Source: Ypsolopha sequella | Taxonomy: Eukaryota; Arthropoda; Insecta; Lepidoptera; Ypsolophidae | Length of the DNA: 64,000 nt | Direction of reading: 5' to 3' | Assembly: GCA_934047225.1 (NCBI GenBank) | Contig: OW204012.1 | Location: 14,818,001-14,882,000, forward strand | Part shown: positions 56,050-64,000 of the stretch, one piece after another | Layout: each line of letters begins with the position of its first letter | Numbering within the stretch: position 1 is the first letter of the stretch | Translations under genes and position numbers: made by a program | Notes under the pieces: generated by a model | What the model was told of the DNA's origin: nothing | The model's input: only the letters and a program-made list of their open reading frames with translations | Databases searched by the model: none

Positions 56050-56280
56050 ACCGTTTCATGAAAAACAGTTTTTATCTGAAACCATTTCACAAATTCGGCA
56101 ATTTTCTCGCCATCTTGCACCTATTGGTGGAAGATAGGTTGGAGTTCGGTGTGGGGGGGGAGGGAAACATATATAAAAATGTGTGCAAAGTTTCATCAAG
56201 ATCAAAGCCATCACGAAGTCACAAACACCCAAAGCATTTATATGACAGCTGAGCGGGATGGCCTACCTTAACTGTATATT
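56050..56280 (+). repeat. Repeat Q, copy 2
   Basis: Inverted relative to 46185-46425. Contains a G8 run near 56152 and ends ATGACAGCTGAGCGGGATGG. Confidence 0.6.
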
Positions 56281-56407
56281 TTTCAAGAAAGCAAAATATA
56301 GAATTTGTGGAAAAGTACAAATGTTTTATTAATAATAAAAAACCGGCGAAGTGCGACTTGGACTCGCGCACATAATAAATGTGACACGCATTACGATTTC
56401 GTCCACT

Positions 56408-56720
56408 TTAACTTTAAACACTAAATAAAACCGGCCAAGTGCGAGTCGGACTCGCGCACGAAGGGTTCCGTACCATTATCTATAAAAACGGCAAAAAAAA
56501 CATGTATGTTATATGGGAGCCCCCTTAAATATTTATTTTATTATGTTTTTTAGTATATGTTGTTATAGCGGCAACAGAAATACATCATCTGTGAAAATTT
56601 CAATTGTCTAACTATCACGGTTCATAAGATACAGCCTGGGGACAGACGGACAGACAGACGGACAGAGGAGTCTTAGAAATAGGGTCCCGTTGGTTACTTT
56701 TTGGGTACGGAACCATAAAA
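56408..56720 (+). repeat. Repeat Y, copy 2
   Basis: CCGGCCAAGTGCGAGTCGGA start, TTTTGGGTACGGAACC end; about 90 percent like 29150-29460 by eye. A start fragment of the same repeat lies at about 56339-56380. Confidence 0.8.
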
Positions 56721-57152
56721 ATAGATAATTAATGCAGAAAAAAAACATCACATTCAAACGTCAAATGTACAGTTGAGACCGCATCAAGTAAGACACATTG
56801 GACTTTGTACCTATCTTATATTCTTCTCTGTAGGGGCTAATTTCGTACTGCAAGTGTATAGCTTGATGTGGTCTCCACTGTACATCTATGTGAATAACAA
56901 CACTTCAAACTTTTTTCATCTTTCGTGAATTATTACAATTACAAAATTAATCACAAAACTTCTATCCCTCTGTCCGTGTCTCATCGTATTAAATATAAAC
57001 TTTGTTCTCCGACTTTCATTTTCCTGTTATTTATAATGGGATTAATTTAAATTTACTTTTGTCCAGGTGTACCGTGAAAATGTTTGATGGGTATTTATTT
57101 CTCATGATTATTTAATTTATTTATTAGTATTAAAACAATAAAAAAAATATTA

Positions 57153-57196
57153 CTCGATATATTTCGACACTCAGTATGGGGCCGCCATCAGTCGAA
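57153..57196 (-). ncRNA. Hammerhead-like motif 3 (isolated, decayed)
   Basis: Minus strand TTCGA, CTGATGGC, a weak stem II between GGCCCC and GTGTC, then GAAATATAT and CGA. Same layout as the 57.4 kb motif but with worn stems and no mirrored partner. Confidence 0.35.
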
Positions 57197-57411
57197 TGCA
57201 AAAAAAATATTGACAGATAAGTTATTAATATATTTAAGTTGTACAAGTATATAAGTTTTTCGTGGATTTCTCAACATCTTTATTTTTCCTGTAATAATTA
57301 TGTAAACACATATTACTATAATTTTTTTCTTGAAATAAATATATATATATTGCTACATAGAGCACTTATTTTATTTTATTTTTTGTTTAATTAAAACATA
57401 TAAAAATTATT

Positions 57412-57455
57412 TTCGAAATATATTTCGGCCCACTTTGGGGCCGGCGTCAGTCGAA
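57412..57455 (-). ncRNA. Hammerhead-like motif 4a
   Basis: Minus strand: stem I TTCGA; CTGACG then CC; stem II GGCCC/GGGCC with loop CAAAGT; GAAA; palindromic ATATAT; T; stem I TCGAA, complementary to TTCGA. Stems I and II differ in sequence from motif 2 but keep pairing. Confidence 0.5.
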
Positions 57456-57714
57456 TTAAAAACGGTAAATGACATAAAATATATACAACCTTATAACTAA
57501 TCATTTTAAATAAATGAATGACATTTGAGTATGAATAAAAAATATATATACAACCTTATGACATGAATGAGAACCATATACAACCTTATGACATGAATGA
57601 GAACCATTCATGTCATAAGGTTGTATATATATTTTTTATTCATACTCAAATGTCATTCATTTAAAATGATTAGTTATAAGGTTGTATATATTTTATGTCA
57701 TTTACCGTTTTTAA

Positions 57715-57758
57715 TTCGACTGACGCCGGCCCCAAAGTGGGCCGAAATATATTTCGAA
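57715..57758 (+). ncRNA. Hammerhead-like motif 4b
   Basis: Mirror copy in the right arm of the palindrome, identical to 57412-57455. Confidence 0.5.
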
Positions 57759-58030
57759 AATAATTTTTATATGTTTTAATTAAACAAAAAATTAAATAAT
57801 ATAATTTTTTTCATATTTTTCGGTCCAACGGTTTTGGAGATAACTTTTAGCTAAGAAAACTTATTCTGTAAAGTTTGTTATATGCATAAACATATTTTTA
57901 ATGATATTACGATAGCTATTTATCAATTGGCTTTTCCATAGTCGTGAAACCAGCTGTAAATTCCGAAAATAATCTTATATCACGCTTATGGAAAATCAAA
58001 TTATTTTGAAGGTACCATAATATCATTAAT

Positions 58031-58418
58031 AGTAGTTTATGCTACAAGGGCGCAAAGGAATAAATTACGAGGACGATTTAAAACACGAGGGTAGCGAGTG
58101 TTTTAAAAGTAACCGAGTAATTGATTGCTCTTACGCCCGTGTATGCTACGTTTTTCAATGCATAGTGTGAGGAAATAAAACAAATATAATTTTGTGAACT
58201 TTAAATTGTAATTGGCTCAAAAGGACTGTATCCAGAGCCGTTAAACAGTGGAAAAAAAAGTATGACATTTATGGTACACAGGAAAGACTGCAGGTTAGCC
58301 AACCATTGTAAGTAAGTTAGAAAAATATATAATAATAAAGCCCTAGGGCAAAATAATCGACTTTCTGTTCGGTTTTGATGCATAAAAAGTGGGCCTTTAC
58401 GAGCACATGCATTGAAAA
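58031..58418 (+). repeat. Repeat family A, copy 5
   Basis: Full copy with all landmarks: TTTATGCTACAAGGGCGCAA start, ACGAGGGTAGCGAGTG hairpin, GGGCCTTTACGAGCACATGC end. Confidence 0.9.
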
Positions 58419-58514
58419 AATATGTTTATGCTTATAACAAACTTTTAACAAAAAGTTGTCTTAGTTGAAAGTAGTATTTTGACCGTCGTAATTATATCTC
58501 AATATTTTGCTCAT

Positions 58515-58867
58515 ATTACAGCTCGACTGTGGAGGTACCACCATCTTACTTGGAGACCCCCTCGAAGTAATTCGGGGGAGAGTAAGAGGACAGCTCACAG
58601 GCAAAAAACCAGGAGGCCCACCATGCCTGGGACCGATGGATGGCGGTATATCCATCCCTAATAGCCGGGCCTTATATGGAACAGACTGGTGACGGGCAGC
58701 AGCGTCACTGATGCGAGGGTTCCGGCACCGCGCTCACCAACCCGCCTGCCCAGCGTGTGTGACTATGGGCAATTCTTTCAGGATGACCGCCGGAAGTGTC
58801 AAAGTCCTGGAAAGGCTTATATGTCCAGCAGTGGACGAACTAGGCTGATGGATGGATGGATGGATTT
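58515..58867 (+). mobile_element. RTE-related LINE/SINE 3' region, copy 2
   Basis: Carries the open segment LDCGGTTILLGDPLEVIRGR ... SRALYGTDW and the (GATG)n tail. The same protein segment survives in the inverted copy at 54 kb. The BEL element is inserted directly in or after its (GGAT)n tail. Confidence 0.7.
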
Positions 58868-61800
58868 TGTTACAAATCCTGAAAATTGACCCTTAACCGC
58901 AGAGAGTTGACTGTAGGAGTAACAATAATCTTGGTAAAATTGACCCTTAACCGCAGAGAGTTGACTGTAGGAGTAACAATAATCTTGGTAAAATTGACCC
59001 TTAACCGCAGAGAGTTGACTGTAGGAGTAACAATAATCTTGGTAAAATTGACCCTTAACCGCAGAGAGTTGACTGTAGGAGTAACAATAATCTTGGTAAA
59101 ATTGACCCTTAACCGCAGAGAGTTGACTGTAGGAGTAACAATAATCTTGGTAAAATTGACCCTTAACCGCAGAGAGTTGACTGTAGGAGTAACAATAATC
59201 TTGGTAAAATTGACCCTTAACCGCAGAGAGTTGACTGTAGGAGTAACAATAATCTTGGTAAAATTGACCCTTAACCGCAGAGAGTTGACTGTAGGAGTAA
59301 CAATAATCTTGGTAAAATTGACCCTTAACCGCAGAGAGTTGACTGTAGGAGTAACAATAATCTTGGTAAAATTGACCCTTAACCGCAGAGAGTTGACTGT
59401 AGGAGTAACAATAATCTTGGTAAAATTGACCCTTAACCGCAGAGAGTTGACTGTAGGAGTAACAATAATCTTGGTAAAATTGACCCTTAACCGCAGAGAG
59501 TTGACTGTAGGAGTAACAATAATCTTGGTAAAATTGACCCTTAACCGCAGAGAGTTGACTGTAGGAGTAACAATAATCTTGGTAAAATTGACCCTTAACC
59601 GCAGAGAGTTGACTGTAGGAGTAACAATAATCTTGGTAAAATTGACCCTTAACCGCAGAGAGTTGACTGTAGGAGTAACAATAATCTTGGTAAAATTGAC
59701 CCTTAACCGCAGAGAGTTGACTGTAGGAGTAACAATAATCTTGGTAAAATTGACCCTTAACCGCAGAGAGTTGACTGTAGGAGTAACAATAATCTTGGTA
59801 AAATTGACCCTTAACCGCAGAGAGTTGACTGTAGGAGTAACAATAATCTTGGTAAAATTGACCCTTAACCGCAGAGAGTTGACTGTAGGAGTAACAATAA
59901 TCTTGGTAAAATTGACCCTTAACCGCAGAGAGTTGACTGTAGGAGTAACAATAATCTTGGTAAAATTGACCCTTAACCGCAGAGAGTTGACTGTAGGAGT
60001 AACAATAATCTTGGTAAAATTGACCCTTAACCGCAGAGAGTTGACTGTAGGAGTAACAATAATCTTGGTAAAATTGACCCTTAACCGCAGAGAGTTGACT
60101 GTAGGAGTAACAATAATCTTGGTAAAATTGACCCTTAACCGCAGAGAGTTGACTGTAGGAGTAACAATAATCTTGGTAAAATTGACCCTTAACCGCAGAG
60201 AGTTGACTGTAGGAGTAACAATAATCTTGGTAAAATTGACCCTTAACCGCAGAGAGTTGACTGTAGGAGTAACAATAATCTTGGTAAAATTGACCCTTAA
60301 CCGCAGAGAGTTGACTGTAGGAGTAACAATAATCTTGGTAAAATTGACCCTTAACCGCAGAGAGTTGACTGTAGGAGTAACAATAATCTTGGTAAAATTG
60401 ACCCTTAACCGCAGAGAGTTGACTGTAGGAGTAACAATAATCTTGGTAAAATTGACCCTTAACCGCAGAGAGTTGACTGTAGGAGTAACAATAATCTTGG
60501 TAAAATTGACCCTTAACCGCAGAGAGTTGACTGTAGGAGTAACAATAATCTTGGTAAAATTGACCCTTAACCGCAGAGAGTTGACTGTAGGAGTAACAAT
60601 AATCTTGGTAAAATTGACCCTTAACCGCAGAGAGTTGACTGTAGGAGTAACAATAATCTTGGTAAAATTGACCCTTAACCGCAGAGAGTTGACTGTAGGA
60701 GTAACAATAATCTTGGTAAAATTGACCCTTAACCGCAGAGAGTTGACTGTAGGAGTAACAATAATCTTGGTAAAATTGACCCTTAACCGCAGAGAGTTGA
60801 CTGTAGGAGTAACAATAATCTTGGTAAAATTGACCCTTAACCGCAGAGAGTTGACTGTAGGAGTAACAATAATCTTGGTAAAATTGACCCTTAACCGCAG
60901 AGAGTTGACTGTAGGAGTAACAATAATCTTGGTAAAATTGACCCTTAACCGCAGAGAGTTGACTGTAGGAGTAACAATAATCTTGGTAAAATTGACCCTT
61001 AACCGCAGAGAGTTGACTGTAGGAGTAACAATAATCTTGGTAAAATTGACCCTTAACCGCAGAGAGTTGACTGTAGGAGTAACAATAATCTTGGTAAAAT
61101 TGACCCTTAACCGCAGAGAGTTGACTGTAGGAGTAACAATAATCTTGGTAAAATTGACCCTTAACCGCAGAGAGTTGACTGTAGGAGTAACAATAATCTT
61201 GGTAAAATTGACCCTTAACCGCAGAGAGTTGACTGTAGGAGTAACAATAATCTTGGTAAAATTGACCCTTAACCGCAGAGAGTTGACTGTAGGAGTAACA
61301 ATAATCTTGGTAAAATTGACCCTTAACCGCAGAGAGTTGACTGTAGGAGTAACAATAATCTTGGTAAAATTGACCCTTAACCGCAGAGAGTTGACTGTAG
61401 GAGTAACAATAATCTTGGTAAAATTGACCCTTAACCGCAGAGAGTTGACTGTAGGAGTAACAATAATCTTGGTAAAATTGACCCTTAACCGCAGAGAGTT
61501 GACTGTAGGAGTAACAATAATCTTGGTAAAATTGACCCTTAACCGCAGAGAGTTGACTGTAGGAGTAACAATAATCTTGGTAAAATTGACCCTTAACCGC
61601 AGAGAGTTGACTGTAGGAGTAACAATAATCTTGGTAAAATTGACCCTTAACCGCAGAGAGTTGACTGTAGGAGTAACAATAATCTTGGTAAAATTGACCC
61701 TTAACCGCAGAGAGTTGACTGTAGGAGTAACAATAATCTTGGTAAAATTGACCCTTAACCGCAGAGAGATGACTGTAGGAGTAACAATAATCTTGGTAAA

Positions 61801-62812
61801 ATTGACCCTTAACCGCAGAGAGTTGACTGTAGGAGTAACAATAATCTTGGTAAAATTGACCCTTAACCGCAGAGAGTTGACTGTAGGAGTAACAATAATC
61901 TTGGTAAAATTGACCCTTAACCGCAGAGAGTTGACTGTAGGAGTAACAATAATCTTGGTAAAATTGACCCTTAACCGCAGAGAGTTGACTGTAGGAGTAA
62001 CAATAATCTTGGTAAAATTGACCCTTAACCGCAGAGAGTTGACTGTAGGAGTAACAATAATCTTGGTAAAATTGACCCTTAACCGCAGAGAGTTGACTGT
62101 AGGAGTAACAATAATCTTGGTAAAATTGACCCTTAACCGCAGAGAGTTGACTGTAGGAGTAACAATAATCTTGGTAAAATTGACCCTTAACCGCAGAGAG
62201 TTGACTGTAGGAGTAACAATAATCTTGGTAAAATTGACCCTTAACCGCAGAGAGTTGACTGTAGGAGTAACAATAATCTTGGTAAAATTGACCCTTAACC
62301 GCAGAGAGTTGACTGTAGGAGTAACAATAATCTTGGTAAAATTGACCCTTAACCGCAGAGAGTTGACTGTAGGAGTAACAATAATCTTGGTAAAATTGAC
62401 CCTTAACCGCAGAGAGTTGACTGTAGGAGTAACAATAATCTTGGTAAAATTGACCCTTAACCGCAGAGAGTTGACTGTAGGAGTAACAATAATCTTGGTA
62501 AAATTGACCCTTAACCGCAGAGAGTTGACTGTAGGAGTAACAATAATCTTGGTAAAATTGACCCTTAACCGCAGAGAGTTGACTGTAGGTGTTTGGGATA
62601 TTCTCTTCAATAATGCAAGATGTAAATTTACTATACTTTGACTTTAATGATCGATAATTACAATAAATATAATTAGTACAAGCGCCTGCGTGGCGGTGAC
62701 GAGATGATGGTTCGCAATAATGACGGTCGGTTCTCGCGTCTATCGTCGAGGCTGAAATCCGGTCCGGGGCGGGGGGGGGGCAACCGTAGCTATGATGGTA
62801 GGATTCTCAACA
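58868..62812 (-). mobile_element. Inferred 3' LTR of BEL/Pao element, expanded by a minisatellite
   Basis: On the minus strand a TGTTGAGAATCC start lies 35 bp after the pol stop codon, right behind GCCGCGGGGCA, a plausible purine-rich priming tract. At the other side, next to (GGAT)n host sequence, the minus strand ends GGATTTGTAACA, giving TGTT...AACA termini as expected for LTRs. Between them lie about 220 bp of unique LTR-like sequence (with a G/C run at 62766-62780) and the 54-bp array. Without the array the LTR would be roughly 240-300 bp, a normal size for BEL. The 5' LTR lies beyond the window, so this is inference. Confidence 0.6.
58882..62589. repeat. 54-bp minisatellite, about 68.7 copies, open on both strands
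   Basis: The unit contains ATTGACCCTTAACCGCAGAG then AGTTGACTGTAGGAGTAAC and AATAATCTTGGTAA. The register never slips over 3.7 kb. The only substitution I found is T to A at 61769. Because 54 is a multiple of 3 and one frame per strand lacks stops, both strands show frames of about 1,250 codons (18-residue repeats LTLNRRELTVGVTIILVK and, on the other strand, NSLRLRVNFTKIIVTPTV). Both begin at TTG, not ATG, and are artefacts of the repeat. Confidence 0.97.
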
Positions 62813-62847
62813 TGCCCCGCGGCGTTGAAAGGCTTGTCTTTCAACTC

Positions 62848-64000
62848 TTAATTACTCATTGGTAGTGGACAAATCTTGTTAAAGGCTCGCCTGGTAATTC
62901 CTTTGACGGTTTGCACATCTGCAACCCTGCTTATCCCATCCGATCCTGGATATGTTTTAATGATTCTCCCGAGAGACCACCTCATAGGCGGGAGTGAGTC
63001 TTCTTTGAGCAGGACTAATGTTCCCTCTGGAAGGCTTCCCTTTGAAGTGCGCCATTTGGTCCGTTGTTGTAGCTCGGCGACATATTCCTTGTGCCATCTT
63101 GACCAAAAGTGCTGTCGTAGCTGTTCTAGTCTTGCAAAGCGTGTCAGCCGGTTAGGATTGTCGTTGACAAGTGTAGGCGTTGGCAAAGCGGTTAGAGGTC
63201 GTCCCACCAAAAAATGTCCTGGGGTTAAAGACGTCAGGTCATGTGGGTCAGTCGATAAAGGTGTCAGGGGTCGCGAATTTAAGACTGCCTCAATCTGTAC
63301 GAGGACAGTATAAAGATCTTCGAAAACTAGATGGGCATTTCCTAACACTCTATGAAGATGCTTTTTGACGGATTTAACGCCAGCTTCCCAGAGGCCACCC
63401 ATGTGAGCAGCGTAAGCCGGAATGAATTTAAAGTCGATACCTTCTTCGGACATATCGTTAGATAAAGAGTTATTGTTAGACTCTAGAAACTTGTTTAATT
63501 CATTTCGCCCACCGACAAATTGGGTTCCGTTATCAGTACAAATCAATTTAGGCTTGGAACGTCGTGCTATAAAGCGTCGTAATGTAGAAATGAAAGATTC
63601 TTTAGTAAGATCGCTTACAAGTTCGAGATGAATGGCTTTAGTCGTGAAACAAACGAATATTGCGATGTATACTTTTTCTGTTTTACTACCACGACCTCTC
63701 TTATTTAAGGCTAATACAGGACCGGCGTAATCAATTCCTGTTGTTTCAAATGGGTATCCCGGTTTAAGGCGATGTTCAGGTAGATTACCCATAATTGGTT
63801 GGACTGGTTGAGCTTTGTAACGAAAGCAACGAAGACACGTGTGTACAACTTTTTTGGCTAAATTTCGACCACCTAGTGGCCACAATTGTTCCCTAACGGA
63901 GGATAAAAGCAATTGTGGTCCGGCATGTAACAAACGCGCGTGTTCGTATTCAAAAAACAACTTTGTCAAAATATGTTTCGCCGAAAGCAGGATGGGATGT
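62848..64000 (-). CDS. BEL/Pao retrotransposon Pol: integrase C-terminal part (continues off window)
   Basis: The minus-strand frame is open from the window edge to TAA at 62848-62850, so the true start is upstream. Counting from the TTG at 63969: an H2C2 zinc site (H10, H15, C45, C48), then the integrase core with D80 in TTGIDYAGP, D146 in CTDNGTQFVGG and E195 in AHMGGLWEAG, the DDE triad that joins retroelement DNA to the host genome. The C-terminal domain after about residue 260 (GHFLVGRPL, then RWHKEYVAELQQR and DVQTVKGITRRA) is typical of BEL/Pao. Residues just before 63969 (HPILLSAKHIL) continue the family. No stop or frameshift is seen, so the element may be young. Protease, RT and gag lie beyond 64000. 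Confidence 0.92.
   Translation of the reverse strand, partial: HPILLSAKHILTKLFFEYEHARLLHAGPQLLLSSVREQLWPLGGRNLAKKVVHTCLRCFRYKAQPVQPIMGNLPEHRLKPGYPFETTGIDYAGPVLALNKRGRGSKTEKVYIAIFVCFTTKAIHLELVSDLTKESFISTLRRFIARRSKPKLICTDNGTQFVGGRNELNKFLESNNNSLSNDMSEEGIDFKFIPAYAAHMGGLWEAGVKSVKKHLHRVLGNAHLVFEDLYTVLVQIEAVLNSRPLTPLSTDPHDLTSLTPGHFLVGRPLTALPTPTLVNDNPNRLTRFARLEQLRQHFWSRWHKEYVAELQQRTKWRTSKGSLPEGTLVLLKEDSLPPMRWSLGRIIKTYPGSDGISRVADVQTVKGITRRAFNKICPLPMSN

Larger units (their letters stand above)
57375..57797. repeat. Long palindrome carrying two hammerhead-like motifs
   Basis: Arms of about 190 bp from TTTGTTTAATTAAAACATAT inward, through the motif, AAAACGGTAAATGACATAAA and AACCTTATAACTAATCATTT. The centre contains a roughly 30-bp direct duplication (CAACCTTATGACATGAATGA twice). 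Confidence 0.85.

Noticed and set aside
58882..62589. 54-bp array as CRISPR, telomere or centromere satellite
   Set aside because: No spacers, a period unlike insect telomeres, and bracketed by LTR termini. A centromeric satellite would not be expected to stop at element borders.
58870..62641. Two overlapping frames of about 1,250 codons, one per strand, as repeat-protein genes
   Set aside because: Both come from one 54-bp unit with no stops in that frame. Both start at TTG, codon usage is dictated by the repeat, and their DNA is the tandem array. There is no sign of selection on either reading.
62876..63631. Plus-strand frames opposite the BEL integrase
   Set aside because: They are shadows of the minus-strand integrase frame, which has the full DDE motif set.

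Overview
The window looks like a transposon-saturated, AT-rich intronic or intergenic stretch of an insect nuclear genome, most likely a moth or butterfly. The evidence is the repeat content: Helitrons with a CTAG end, short repeats opening with GGGTTCCGTA, TA-flanked palindromic MITEs, and tails of RTE and CR1/jockey LINEs. There are also splice-bounded exons and tRNA-derived SINE pieces. There are no operons, bacterial promoters or CRISPR arrays.

Host gene content is small. Two minus-strand exons, 41286-41379 and 35225-35292, have correct splice sites and matching phase. Joined, they read as the N-terminal region of a diacylglycerol kinase (Dgk), so much of the window is probably intron of that gene. 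A minus-strand fragment at 39168-39356 carries the start codon and about 28 codons of an FKBP12-type peptidyl-prolyl isomerase, fused to a MITE remnant inside the Dgk intron. Two decayed THAP zinc-finger genes (10998-11640 and 16952-17824) share the same intron position.

Region by region. 1-6 kb: MITEs and short repeats, including adjacent palindromic MITEs. 6.4-9.4 kb: a 5'-truncated LINE with an intact 644-codon reverse-transcriptase frame, then a second LINE tail. 10-25 kb: MITEs, THAP remnants, a 34-bp minisatellite, a broken RT gene, a possible tyrosine-recombinase remnant and a palindrome with hammerhead-like motifs. 25-34 kb: hairpins, a 1-kb TIR element nested in another repeat, and a long foldback. 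34-42 kb: Dgk exons, small Helitrons, a TTAA-flanked element containing a LINE tail, and the FKBP fragment. 43-50 kb: more nested repeats. 50.2-52.7 kb: a decayed Helitron with a broken Rep-type frame and a zinc-ribbon gene fragment. 53-58 kb: LINE tails and two palindromes with paired hammerhead-like motifs. 58.9-64 kb: the 3' half of a BEL/Pao LTR retrotransposon on the minus strand. Its inferred 3' LTR is inflated to about 3.9 kb by about 69 almost identical copies of a 54-bp unit.

The most interesting items are the minisatellite apparently inside the BEL LTR, the hammerhead-like motifs whose stem I pairs differently in each family, the arm-matched substitutions in the foldback element, the Helitron with a captured zinc ribbon, and the FKBP12 fragment. 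No searches were run. Family names rest on recognised motifs, and boundaries marked approximate are by eye.
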